NCBI GenBank assembly: GCA_902767775.1
Contig: CACXIP010000002.1
Coordinates: 1 to 64,000 of the forward strand
Direction: 5' to 3'
Length of the DNA: 64,000 nt
DNA from: an uncultured Prevotellaceae bacterium
Lineage (GTDB): Bacteria > Bacteroidota > Bacteroidia > Bacteroidales > Bacteroidaceae
The notes beneath the pieces were generated by a model. That model was not told the DNA's origin, made no database searches, and saw only the letters and a program-made list of their open reading frames with translations. Below are positions 16,648-25,208 of this stretch, in pieces. Made by a program: the position numbers and the translations under genes. Within the stretch, counting starts at the first letter, position 1, and the number at the start of each line of letters is the position of its first letter.

Positions 16648-17799
16648 ATGGCAAGTGTAGAGATAAGAAAAGTCGTTGACAAGAAAGGGCTAAGGCAATT
16701 CATACAGTTCTATTATGACCTGTATCGTGAGTGTCCATTTGCTGTCCCTTTCTTGTACTCCGATGAGATGTCTACCCTTAGCCATCGCACCAATCCTGCT
16801 TTCGACCATTGTGAGGCAGACTATTTTCTTGCTTGGAAAGATGGCAAGATAGTGGGTCGTGTGGCTGCCATCATCAACCGACATTCCAATGAGCATTGGA
16901 ATAGAAAACAGGTGCGCTTCGGTTGGTTGGACTTCATTGACAACCATGAGGTTTCTTCGGCGCTCTTGCAGACTGTAGCAAAGTGGGGGCGCGAGAGAGG
17001 AATGAATGAAATCAGCGGACCGATGGGGTTTACCGACATGGACCGTGAGGGAATGCTTGTTGAGGGGTTCGACCGTCTTTCCACCATGTATATCAACTAC
17101 AACTACCCTTACTATGTGGAGCATATCGAGCACTTCGGAGGTTTTGTCAAGGACAACGATTATCTGGAGTTCCGTATCCGGGTGCCAGAGGTGACCCCAC
17201 CAAAATTCGCCAAACTTGCAGAGGTCGTCGAACAGCGCTACAACCTCCATGTGCATAAGTTCACGCGCCATGAACTGTTGGGTGGTGGTATGGGACGCGA
17301 GGTATTCAATATCCTCAACCAAACCTACGACGGACTTTATGGCTTTGCGAAACTTACTGAAAAACAGATAGACAAACTTGTTGATGACTACATCAAAATT
17401 GCCGACCTCAACTTGGTCACAGCTATCGTAGACGGCAACAAGAACAACAAGATGGTGGGGTTCGGCATATCTTTCCCTTCATTCTCCAGGGCATTGCGCA
17501 AGACGCACGATGGAAGGTTCTTACCTTTCGGATGGTGGCATCTCTTGCGAGTTCTCAAGTTTCATAAGACAGACACTGTCGACCTCCTGCTCATTGGGGT
17601 GTTGCCAGAATATCGGTCTAAAGGTGCCAACGCATTGATTTTCAAAGATTTGATTCAGCGATTCCGCGATGATGGTTACCAATGGGCGGAGGCAATGCCG
17701 CAGATGGAAACCAACAAAGCTGTCCTTAGCCATTGGCAGTATCTTGACTCTGAGCAGCACCGACGTCACCGTTGTTTCAACCGGAAACTGGATGTTTAG
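16648..17799 (+). CDS. GNAT-fold acetyltransferase-like protein
   Basis: 383 residues. The C-terminal half has the acetyl-CoA-binding look of GNAT proteins: VDLLLIGVLPEYRSKGANALIFKDLI (about 310-335), with R/Q-x-x-G replaced by YRSKGA. The N-terminal half, FLAWKDGKIVGRVAAIINRH and GPMGFTDMDREGMLVEGFD, forms a second GNAT-like half, as in a family widespread in Bacteroidota whose substrate is unknown. It follows glmM by 22 bases. Cytoplasmic; no signal peptide. The family is reasonably sure, the reaction is not. Confidence 0.75.
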   Translation: MASVEIRKVVDKKGLRQFIQFYYDLYRECPFAVPFLYSDEMSTLSHRTNPAFDHCEADYFLAWKDGKIVGRVAAIINRHSNEHWNRKQVRFGWLDFIDNHEVSSALLQTVAKWGRERGMNEISGPMGFTDMDREGMLVEGFDRLSTMYINYNYPYYVEHIEHFGGFVKDNDYLEFRIRVPEVTPPKFAKLAEVVEQRYNLHVHKFTRHELLGGGMGREVFNILNQTYDGLYGFAKLTEKQIDKLVDDYIKIADLNLVTAIVDGNKNNKMVGFGISFPSFSRALRKTHDGRFLPFGWWHLLRVLKFHKTDTVDLLLIGVLPEYRSKGANALIFKDLIQRFRDDGYQWAEAMPQMETNKAVLSHWQYLDSEQHRRHRCFNRKLDV

Positions 17800-17897
17800 G
17801 AGTTGAAAAGTTCGGAATTCTATATCTTTGTTTCTTTGCCTTGTCTTTGCCTTTGATGATATCGAAGGCACCCATTTTTTGAAAAACTCTATTAATA

Positions 17898-17929
17898 TTT
17901 GTTTTTTCGCATGTTTTTTCATATCTTTG
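17898..17929 (+). promoter_or_regulatory. Promoter of the SH3 protein/hydrolase operon
   Basis: TTTG (17898-17901), 20 bases, TATCTTTG (17922-17929), a full consensus match. The leader is about 45 bases. Confidence 0.8.
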
Positions 17930-17977
17930 TCAGTGCAAATAGTTGTGTGACTCTATTCATTTTAAAATCAATACATT

Positions 17978-18535
17978 ATGGAAAAACTGTCATTAATCAA
18001 GAGAATGTGTATGTGCTTGGTCGTTGCTATGTGTGGCGTTGTTGCTGCCCATGCCAACTCCACAGTGAAGTTCGACATCGTACAGCAGTCAAAAACCTAT
18101 GTGACGATTACCGGCACGGGAGTGAGGATGAGATACGGTCCTGGATTGAACTACGGCTATTACAAGGATGCACGCGGCAATACGATGAGCCCCAAGAAGG
18201 GTGAGCGACTCGAACTGCTTGGCCAGGATGGTGACTGGTATGAGGTGCGCTTTGGTCAGGATGTGGCCTATGTCTTTAAGCAGTATGCCACCGTCTCGGG
18301 TACCAAGACAAAGGTGGAAAACGTGGCAATGGTGCAAGTGACCGGTGTAGGCGTCAGACTCCGTTTGGGACCTGGCCTTAACTACGATTACCTGAAATGG
18401 AAGGATGGCTCCACCCGTGCCCCCAAGAAGGGTGAGCGGTTGGTCTGTATCGGCGAGACCTCCGATTGGTATAAGGTAAAATATGCCAATGGTGTCTATT
18501 ACATCTTCAAGCAATATGCTAAAAAGGTGAGGTAA
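17978..18535 (+). CDS. Secreted protein with two bacterial SH3 domains
   Basis: 185 residues with a signal peptide ending near AAHAN (about 27). Two repeats follow: TGVRMRYGPGLNYGYYKDARG...KKGERLELLGQDGDWYEVRF...VAYVFKQYA and VGVRLRLGPGLNYDYLKWKDG...KKGERLVCIGETSDWYKVKY...VYYIFKQYA. These are SH3b domains, which bind peptidoglycan or peptides in the periplasm. There is no catalytic domain. The thioredoxin-hydrolase fusion starts one base after its stop codon, so both are made together and may act in the same compartment. Confidence 0.88.
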   Translation: MEKLSLIKRMCMCLVVAMCGVVAAHANSTVKFDIVQQSKTYVTITGTGVRMRYGPGLNYGYYKDARGNTMSPKKGERLELLGQDGDWYEVRFGQDVAYVFKQYATVSGTKTKVENVAMVQVTGVGVRLRLGPGLNYDYLKWKDGSTRAPKKGERLVCIGETSDWYKVKYANGVYYIFKQYAKKVR

Positions 18536-18536
18536 A

Positions 18537-19856
18537 ATGCGTATTCGACTGTTTACGCTGTCATTGTTGGCTTTTGTGTCGGTTGGAGCGTTGGCACAAT
18601 TAGGTCCGACAGATGCAGATTTCAAGTATGCCACAGATTTACTGAAGCCGGGCACCAGTGTGCCCGACTTCAAGCTGAAAGACATCAAGGGACGCACCCA
18701 GCGACTGTCGAAGATGGTGAAGGACAGCTACACCGTCATCGACTTTTGGGCATCTTGGTGTCCTGACTGCCGTAAGGACATTCCCAATGTGAAGCGGATG
18801 TATGAGAAATTTGCTCCCTTGGGAGTGCGTTTTGTGGGCGTATCTTTCGACAATGAGGTGGATAAATGGAAAGCAGCTGTTGAGAATTATGCGCTCTCTT
18901 ATCCACAGGTAAGCGACCTGAAGCGCATGCGCGACTCTGAGGTGGCAAAAGCGTTTGGCGTGAAATGGATTCCGTCGATGATGCTCATCGACAAAGAGGG
19001 TAAAGTGGTGCTAAGCACTGTCTTGTCCGACAAGATGGAACGCACGCTGACGGAACTGATGGCAAAGGAGAATCCAGTGACGCTCAACGGCACTTCCGAA
19101 CGAATCACTATTGACGGAGGAAAAGGAAAATTGGCTGCCATCATCCAAAAACCAGTGCTCAGTCAAGGACAGCAATGTCCTATGGTGATGCTGTGCCATG
19201 GATTCAGTGGACGCAAGGACGGACCAATGTTTGAACTCATCGCCGACTCGCTCATGCAGCACGGCATTGCCAGCATACGTTTCGACTTCAACGGACATGG
19301 TGAGAGTGATGGCAATTTTGTCGACATGACAGTGCCCAATGAGGTAGAGGATGCAATGAAAGTATATGAATATGTGCGCGACCTGCGCTATGTGTCAGAA
19401 GTGGCGATTGTGGGACACTCTCAGGGTGGGGTAGTGGCAGGCATGGTGGCAGGACAGGCAGAGCCTGAATCTTTCTCCGCTGTTGTACTGATGGCACCTG
19501 CCGCTGTGCTGCGCGATGACGCTATCCGTGGCAGCACTATGGGAGCTACGTATGACCCGCTCGACCCACCAGAATATGTGCAGTTATATGGTAATCTGCG
19601 TTTGGGACGTGAGTATATCCGCACCGCATTCTCATTGCCAATTTATGAGACATCCGCCAAGTATCAGGGACCAGCGCTTATCATTCATGGCACTGCAGAC
19701 CGAGTGGTGCCCTACACCTATGGGGAGCGCTATCATCAAATTTGGCCGAAGAGCGAATTGGTTGTCCTCGATGCGTTTGACCATGGTTTTGGGCAGAATA
19801 TCTATCGTGCGACATCCATAGTCTCCGATTACCTTATCCGCCAACTCTCCCACTGA
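18537..19856 (+). CDS. Secreted thioredoxin-like domain fused to alpha/beta hydrolase
   Basis: 439 residues. A signal peptide ends near ALAQ (about 21). Residues about 38-170 are a TlpA-type thioredoxin domain: VIDFWASWCPDCRKDIP with the Cys-x-x-Cys at about 75 and 78 and the later WIPSMMLIDKEG with the cis-Pro. Residues about 180-438 form an alpha/beta hydrolase: CHGFSGRKDG (oxyanion loop), GHSQGG with nucleophile Ser near 295, Asp in HGTADRVVP near 388 and His in DHGFG near 415. It may act as a periplasmic disulfide reductase and esterase; substrate unknown. The join has no frameshift or stop, so it is a true fusion. Confidence 0.85.
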   Translation: MRIRLFTLSLLAFVSVGALAQLGPTDADFKYATDLLKPGTSVPDFKLKDIKGRTQRLSKMVKDSYTVIDFWASWCPDCRKDIPNVKRMYEKFAPLGVRFVGVSFDNEVDKWKAAVENYALSYPQVSDLKRMRDSEVAKAFGVKWIPSMMLIDKEGKVVLSTVLSDKMERTLTELMAKENPVTLNGTSERITIDGGKGKLAAIIQKPVLSQGQQCPMVMLCHGFSGRKDGPMFELIADSLMQHGIASIRFDFNGHGESDGNFVDMTVPNEVEDAMKVYEYVRDLRYVSEVAIVGHSQGGVVAGMVAGQAEPESFSAVVLMAPAAVLRDDAIRGSTMGATYDPLDPPEYVQLYGNLRLGREYIRTAFSLPIYETSAKYQGPALIIHGTADRVVPYTYGERYHQIWPKSELVVLDAFDHGFGQNIYRATSIVSDYLIRQLSH

Positions 19857-19860
19857 TTAC

Positions 19861-19916
19861 ACTCACCTCTTTCATCCCACTTCTCACCTCTTTCATCTCA
19901 CTTCTCACCTCTTTTA
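19861..19916. repeat. Short tandem repeat, CTCACCTCTTTCAT type
   Basis: Two and a half copies of a 20-21 base unit around CTCACCTCTTTCATCYCACTT fill the gap between the convergent hydrolase and T9SS plug genes. The last copy overlaps the final codons region of the plug gene. A similar pyrimidine-rich stretch is seen near 55975-56010. Confidence 0.6.
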
Positions 19917-21161
19917 ATATTTTGTCTGCACTTGCTGGTATCCTACGAGCAAGTCAGTCCTACCACCAGGCTCTCGGTAATATACCAGGGCCTGGTATTT
20001 GTTTTCCGTCTGAAAGAAATTACCCTCGGTGGGCATCACATGGGTGTAACCGTCATTGTCGACAAGTAAATATTGGTAGGAGTAGTAGCCCATTTTAAGA
20101 AGGATGGCAGCTTGATAACTTTTGGAAACCTCATCATACTCCATTTGGTACTCAGGTAGAAATTGGTCGTTGGTCCAGACTCCGTTGAGATAGACATCAC
20201 CTTCTACCGGACTGGGACACATCAGTTGGAAATGCACCATCACATAGTCTGTCAGACGGTCGTTCTCGATGTTGTCGCTGTTGCGGATATAGAAAGCACC
20301 GTTGGCATCCTCGTCATAGAGATAATTGGGGCGCGGTTCGTTGGTGAAGACAAATGCATGAAACCTTTCTCCATCCCAACGGATGCGGTCAATGCCGAGG
20401 GTGGGGTGGTCGGTATCGAGCACCTCAAACTTATGGTATTCATTGCCGGCGTCGAAGATGAGGGCACGGCAGTGCTCCCATCGCAGCCCGTCGTTCATGG
20501 TATACTGCGGACGCGCATTGAGGATAGCGTTGTCCCATCGGCCGTTCTGCATTACTACAGTGTGGAGTTGTGAGGTGGGGTCAGTGACGTGAACTCCATT
20601 GTAGTTGAGTGCCATGCTCACCTGTTGGTGTGATTTGTTTACATCGATGTCGGTGTTGGGACTGATGGTCATTGATACGCTCATACGTGGCTCCACCACC
20701 ATGAAGCAGGCGCTGAACATTGGCTCTTCGTCATTGTTGTCATCATAGACGGTCAGAAGGTAGTTGCCACTCATTTTCAGACGGCAGTTTTTGTTGGGTA
20801 TCGTCAACCGATAATGGGTGTAGAGCATATTGGTGTTGAGCGACTCCTCGGTGTCCTCAATGAGGTTGCCATCGGTAAACCCGTCAATATAGTCGCTCTC
20901 AAACAATCCGTCGCTCACCGACCAATCAGCCTCACAATGCTGTATCTTATATGTGTAGCGATGGTATTCGTGAGTGAGGTCGTCAAAAGAGATGTGGATA
21001 GGTTTCCCTTGAAGAAAGGTAACGGGAGGTGACAGCCAATCATCGCCGGCCACCACCTGCAGGGTGGCGATGCGGTCATTGAGTATCTCATTGCGCTGGG
21101 CGTGCGTGGCTATGGGAGTCACGGAGAGCAGCATGATGAGAAGTCGATGGATTGTTTTCAT
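19914..21161 (-). CDS. Type IX secretion plug protein (DUF5103)
   Basis: 415 residues with a signal peptide ending near THAQ (about 21). The start RNEILNDRIATLQVVAGDDWLSPPVTFLQGKPIHISFDDL and the order of beta-sandwich segments (YTYKIQHCEADWSVSDGLFESDYIDGF; NYLLTVYDDNNDEEPMFSACFMVVEP) are typical of DUF5103. In Flavobacterium the family member blocks the periplasmic side of the SprA translocon of the type IX secretion system. It therefore suggests an active T9SS in this organism. Other T9SS parts are not in the window. It is followed on the same strand by no gene before the convergent neighbour. Confidence 0.87.
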   Translation of the reverse strand: MKTIHRLLIMLLSVTPIATHAQRNEILNDRIATLQVVAGDDWLSPPVTFLQGKPIHISFDDLTHEYHRYTYKIQHCEADWSVSDGLFESDYIDGFTDGNLIEDTEESLNTNMLYTHYRLTIPNKNCRLKMSGNYLLTVYDDNNDEEPMFSACFMVVEPRMSVSMTISPNTDIDVNKSHQQVSMALNYNGVHVTDPTSQLHTVVMQNGRWDNAILNARPQYTMNDGLRWEHCRALIFDAGNEYHKFEVLDTDHPTLGIDRIRWDGERFHAFVFTNEPRPNYLYDEDANGAFYIRNSDNIENDRLTDYVMVHFQLMCPSPVEGDVYLNGVWTNDQFLPEYQMEYDEVSKSYQAAILLKMGYYSYQYLLVDNDGYTHVMPTEGNFFQTENKYQALVYYREPGGRTDLLVGYQQVQTKY

Positions 21162-21190
21162 GGGGTAGGGACTTGTTGGATTGGAATGTG

Positions 21191-21886
21191 CTATTCGTCG
21201 GATTTCTCACCCACCATGCGCAGGAATTTTCCGTTGTTGTCGTAAGCGCTCAAAAAAGAATAGCGTCCGCCCTCAGGGTGGTATCCGTAAGAGGAGACGA
21301 TAATTTCTTTTTTCTCCCAGTCGAGGGATTCCACACCTTCGGTGGAGGGCAGTTGGATGGCTGTCTTTGCATCGGTATCGATGATGTAGGTCCACTCATT
21401 CCTGGCGTCGGGACAACCTTGGACAATCACCTTACTCACGTCACCTGGGGCAATCCATGCCTTTTCCGCACTTGCTATTTGGTCGAGAGCCACTGCCACT
21501 CCGTCGGCTTGCTCGTCGCTCATCTTTTCCCATTGAACCACAGCCTTTGGGTTGGTCTCACAGATTTTTCTCACAGTTCCAGTACGTTCGTCGGCAAGCC
21601 ATATGGAATAGACGATGGCATTGTCGTAGTCCTCCATCACTCTTTCCTCATTGGTGTAGACAGCATACTGGAAGTGATTGTCCAAACGCTTGGCTGTGGA
21701 CGGCATCTCGCTGATGTCCATGATGTCGTCATCTTTGACGGTAGTCGTAGTGGTATCACTTGCAGACAAAGTACTGTCTGCTGTCGGGGCATTCTGTTGC
21801 CCCTCATCTTTGTTGCTCTCGTTTTTCACATGGCAACCTCCCAATATTAATGAGAGACCTAGCAAAAGCATGATTTTCTTCATCAC
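21191..21886 (-). CDS. Lipoprotein of unknown function
   Basis: 231 residues. Lipobox LGGC at about 15-18, then a polar linker rich in Thr, Ser and Asp (about 20-55). The mature part has repeated beta segments (YAVYTNEERVMEDYDNAIVYSIWLADERTGTVRKICETNP; WTYIIDTDAKTAIQLPSTEGVESLDWEKKEIIVSSYGYHPEGGRYSFLSAYDNNGKFLRMV) that look like blades of a beta-propeller fragment. It lies 29 bases upstream of the T9SS plug gene and 44 bases downstream of the sigma factor gene, so the three may be co-transcribed. No known family recognised. Confidence 0.75.
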   Translation of the reverse strand: MMKKIMLLLGLSLILGGCHVKNESNKDEGQQNAPTADSTLSASDTTTTTVKDDDIMDISEMPSTAKRLDNHFQYAVYTNEERVMEDYDNAIVYSIWLADERTGTVRKICETNPKAVVQWEKMSDEQADGVAVALDQIASAEKAWIAPGDVSKVIVQGCPDARNEWTYIIDTDAKTAIQLPSTEGVESLDWEKKEIIVSSYGYHPEGGRYSFLSAYDNNGKFLRMVGEKSDE

Positions 21887-21930
21887 TCTTATCTTTATAC
21901 TCTTAACTATGAACTATGAACTCTTAACTA

Positions 21931-22623
21931 TTATTCTTTTAGTTTTCTTAATGCTGCATCTCGGATTTGCCGCACCCGTTCACGTTTCAAACCCATGAGA
22001 GCGCCCGCCTCCGCCATCGTGACGCGGTCGCAGCCAATACCATAGAGCAGGGAGATAACACGCTGTTGCCGCTCATCGAGCACTTGGATGACACGCTCAA
22101 GGTGGGCCTGGGTGTCTGCATCCTCAAAGGCTTTGTCAGCATAGGGTGAGTTGGCATTCTCCAATAGGTTGAGCAGATTAAAGTTGTTGTTGCTTCCAGC
22201 AGGGATGGGAGCATCTACCGAGATGGGGTGGCTGAGGCGCATCTCCGCGCTTGATGCTTCGGTGCGAGGCACTTTGTATAGTCCAGAGTGCTGCTCGATG
22301 TGACGCTCGATGGCATCACGGATGATGGGGGCGGCAAACTTCACAAAACGTTTTCCGGGGTAGGGACTGAACCGTTTAGCCGCCTTCAGCAGTCCCACGT
22401 TGCCTTCTCCTACAAGGTCGTCGTAGGCAATGCCTTGGTCACGGTAGCCGTTGGCGATGGTTAGCACGAAACGTAGGTTGGACTCCACCAGGATGTTGAC
22501 GGCTTTTTCGTCACCCTCCTGTATCCGCTGTGCCAGTTTGCGCTCTTCCTCATCGGTGAGAAGCGTTTTCTCGGCAATCTCTTCTTTATAGGCATCCATG
22601 GCCTTTTTCCTCATGTTGCTCAT
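21931..22623 (-). CDS. Sigma-70 family RNA polymerase sigma factor, short
   Basis: 230 residues. Region 2 is clear: LTDEEERKLAQRIQEGDEKAVNILVESNLRFVLTIANGYRDQGIAYDDLVGEGNVGLLKAAKRFSPYPGKRFVKFAAPIIRDAIERHIEQ. Region 3 and region 4 follow (VLDERQQRVISLLYGIGCDRVTMAEAGALMGLKRERVRQIRDAALRKLKE, helix-turn-helix). It lacks region 1.1 and is shorter than the usual housekeeping RpoD, so it is more likely an alternative group 2 or 3 factor; the WAxWWIRQ of region 2.4 is replaced by FAAPIIRDAI. A canonical promoter is found upstream. Its regulon cannot be told from the window. Confidence 0.87.
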   Translation of the reverse strand: MSNMRKKAMDAYKEEIAEKTLLTDEEERKLAQRIQEGDEKAVNILVESNLRFVLTIANGYRDQGIAYDDLVGEGNVGLLKAAKRFSPYPGKRFVKFAAPIIRDAIERHIEQHSGLYKVPRTEASSAEMRLSHPISVDAPIPAGSNNNFNLLNLLENANSPYADKAFEDADTQAHLERVIQVLDERQQRVISLLYGIGCDRVTMAEAGALMGLKRERVRQIRDAALRKLKE

Positions 22624-22712
22624 AGTTGATTATCAACTTAAAAAAATGTTTTCTCTTTCACTTAACTTTAAAGTAGGGGTGTATAAACATCAGATCTACT
22701 TTTATGACACTG

Positions 22713-22744
22713 CAAATATAGAAAAAAATACATATACCTCCAAA
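22713..22744 (-). promoter_or_regulatory. Promoter of the sigma factor gene
   Basis: On the minus strand TTTG (22744-22741), 20 bases, TATATTTG (22720-22713). The 5' leader is about 85 bases. Confidence 0.8.
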
Positions 22745-22876
22745 CTGCAATAAGAAAAACAAGAAAACAAAGAGAATTGCCATCTCAATTCTCACCCTCA
22801 CCCCCTACAAATTTGAGAAAGCTGGAAAAAATTAAAATTCGTAAGTAAAAAGTATAGGTATTCCAATGCTTTTTAC

Positions 22877-22884
22877 TATTTTTG
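22877..22884 (+). promoter_or_regulatory. -7 box of the alpha-galactosidase gene
   Basis: TATTTTTG, 32 bases before the ATG. No clear TTTG is found at the right distance upstream. Confidence 0.5.
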
Positions 22885-22916
22885 TGACGAAATAAAGCAA
22901 ACCATATCATAATTAT

Positions 22917-25106
22917 ATGAAAAAGACGTTTATACTTACTGTATGGCTCACTTGCACATGTCTGCTCCATGCCGCACCTGTAACTGTGGAAACCAAGAAT
23001 ATATCGCTCATTATCAACACGGAAGAAGGAAAAGTGCCCGAATACGCGTATTTTGGTCCGCATCTCAAGAATGGCGACACCGACAGACTGCAAAAGCCAC
23101 GCGACGGTAGAATGAACGCCTATCCCGCATATGGTATGAATTGCACGGCGGAGGCTGCACTCGCTATGAGGCATGCCGACGGCAATTTATCTACAACACT
23201 CGTTACTACTGCTGTCACCACTACTGATGAGGACAAAGCTACCATGACTACCATCGTGTTGCGCGACCCTGTCTATCCTGTTGAAGTCCGCCTCCATTAT
23301 AGAGCATACCACGATGTGGACATGATAGAAACATGGACTGATATTACCAACAACGAGAAAGGAACGGTGACACTCACCACTTTTGCTTCCGCCATGTTGC
23401 CGGTGCGCAGGGGCGATGTGTGGGTAAGTCACCTCCATGGCTCATGGGGCAATGAAGCAAGACTTATAGAGGAACCGCTCAATCCGGGACAGTTCATCAT
23501 CAAAAACAAGGACGGGGTGCGCAACGCCCACACCGACCATGCTGAACTGATGCTGTCGCTCGATGGAAAAGCGCGGGAGAACCAAGGAGCTGTCATTGGT
23601 GTCGCTCTGTGCTACTCTGGTAACTACCGTATCAAGATAGAGACCGACGACACCGAATACCATTATCTTTTCGCGGGCATCAATGAGGACAACTCGGAGT
23701 ATCACCTCCGCCGAGGTGAAACATTCACCACGCCGCGTCTCGCACTCACCTTCAGCGACGAGGGACTTAGCGGTGTGTCGCGCAATTTCCATCGATGGGG
23801 AAGGAAATACATGCTTATGCACGGCGATAGGGAGCGCAAAATCCTGCTCAATAGTTGGGAGGGCGTCTATTTCGACATCAACCAGAAAGGGATGGACCAG
23901 ATGATGGCAGACATTGCTGGCATGGGAGGCGAACTGTTCGTGATGGATGACGGATGGTTTGGTGACAAATATCCGCGCAAGACCGATAACTCATCACTCG
24001 GCGACTGGGTGGTGGACCGCACCAAACTGCCGGAAGGTATCGAGGGACTGTTGCGCGACGCCAAGAAAAACGGGGTGAAATTCGGCATCTGGATTGAACC
24101 GGAGATGGCGAACACAGTAAGTGAGTTGTATGAGAAACACCCTGATTGGATTCTGAAGGCACCGCAACGCGACGCCGTACTGGGACGAGGAGGGACACAG
24201 GTGGTGCTCGACCTCTCCAATCCTAAGGTGCAGGATTTCGTCTTCAGCATCGTCGACAATTTGTTGACCAAATATCCAGATATTGACTATATCAAATGGG
24301 ATGCCAATATGTCTGTGATGAACCATGGCAGCCAGTACCTCAAGGCAGAGAATCAAAGTCATCTGTATATCGAATACCATAGAGGGTTCGAAAAGGTTTG
24401 CCAGCGGGTGCGCGAAAAATACCCCGACATTACCATTCAGGCATGTGCCAGCGGTGGTGGAAGGGCCAATTGGGGGGTACTTCCGTGGTTTGATGAGTTT
24501 TGGGTGAGTGATAACACCGACGCCCTGCAGCGCATCTATATGCAGTGGGGCACCAGTTATTTCTTTCCTGCCATCGCTATGGCTTGTCACATCAGTGCTG
24601 TGCCCAATCATACCATCTATCGCACCACATCTCTTAAATACCGTATAGATGTGGCGATGAGCGGAAGATTGGGAATGGAGATTCAGCCTAAGAACATGAC
24701 CGATGAGGAGAAGGAACTATGCCGAAAGGCCATTGCCGAATACAAACAAATTCGTCCCATAGTGCAGTTTGGCGACATCTATAGGCTCGTCTCGCCTTAC
24801 GACCATAAGGGACTGGCATCAATGATGTATGTCACTGAGCAGAAAGACCGCGCTGTCTTCTATTGGTGGAAGACGGAGTCGTTCCAAAACGAGCACCTGC
24901 CACGGGTGAGGATGGCGGGTCTCGACCCCAATCGTTTATATAAGGTGCATGAACTCAATCGTGTAGACCTGCTTCCTCTCGACTGCGAGGGGAAAGCCTA
25001 TAGCGGCGCCTATCTGATGAGCCACGGTTTGGAGATGCCCTACCTCAATGATGTGGAGTGGGGAAAGAAAACCGATTGGAGCAGCCGGGTGCTTTTGCTT
25101 GAGTAA
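22917..25106 (+). CDS. Alpha-galactosidase, glycoside hydrolase family 36
   Basis: 729 residues with a signal peptide ending near LLHAAP (about 21), so the enzyme is exported, probably to the periplasm. It removes alpha-1,6-galactose from raffinose-family sugars or galactomannan. The N-terminal beta-sandwich (about 25-300) is followed by the TIM barrel: LLNSWEGVYFDINQ, ELFVMDDGWFGD, GIWIEPEMANTVSELYEKHPDW, DYIKWDAN with nucleophile Asp near 462, ACASGGGR and FWVSDNTDALQR with the acid/base Asp near 533. Length is normal. No transporter or SusC/D pair accompanies it, so it is an isolated gene here. Confidence 0.95.
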   Translation: MKKTFILTVWLTCTCLLHAAPVTVETKNISLIINTEEGKVPEYAYFGPHLKNGDTDRLQKPRDGRMNAYPAYGMNCTAEAALAMRHADGNLSTTLVTTAVTTTDEDKATMTTIVLRDPVYPVEVRLHYRAYHDVDMIETWTDITNNEKGTVTLTTFASAMLPVRRGDVWVSHLHGSWGNEARLIEEPLNPGQFIIKNKDGVRNAHTDHAELMLSLDGKARENQGAVIGVALCYSGNYRIKIETDDTEYHYLFAGINEDNSEYHLRRGETFTTPRLALTFSDEGLSGVSRNFHRWGRKYMLMHGDRERKILLNSWEGVYFDINQKGMDQMMADIAGMGGELFVMDDGWFGDKYPRKTDNSSLGDWVVDRTKLPEGIEGLLRDAKKNGVKFGIWIEPEMANTVSELYEKHPDWILKAPQRDAVLGRGGTQVVLDLSNPKVQDFVFSIVDNLLTKYPDIDYIKWDANMSVMNHGSQYLKAENQSHLYIEYHRGFEKVCQRVREKYPDITIQACASGGGRANWGVLPWFDEFWVSDNTDALQRIYMQWGTSYFFPAIAMACHISAVPNHTIYRTTSLKYRIDVAMSGRLGMEIQPKNMTDEEKELCRKAIAEYKQIRPIVQFGDIYRLVSPYDHKGLASMMYVTEQKDRAVFYWWKTESFQNEHLPRVRMAGLDPNRLYKVHELNRVDLLPLDCEGKAYSGAYLMSHGLEMPYLNDVEWGKKTDWSSRVLLLE

Positions 25107-25133
25107 TTTAAATATTGAAGTATTTCAACTTAT

Positions 25134-25141
25134 TATTTTTG
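25134..25141 (+). promoter_or_regulatory. -7 box upstream of the first BspA-like gene
   Basis: TATTTTTG with a leader of about 63 bases; a TTG at 25115-25117 is spaced 16 bases, shorter than usual. The leader end resembles that of the second BspA-like gene (CTTACAAACCCAAT in both). Confidence 0.45.
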
Positions 25142-25208
25142 GTTTGACAGTTCGAATTATAAAATACTTGACAACTAATTATCTTACAAACCCAATTAAT
25201 TAAAAAAC

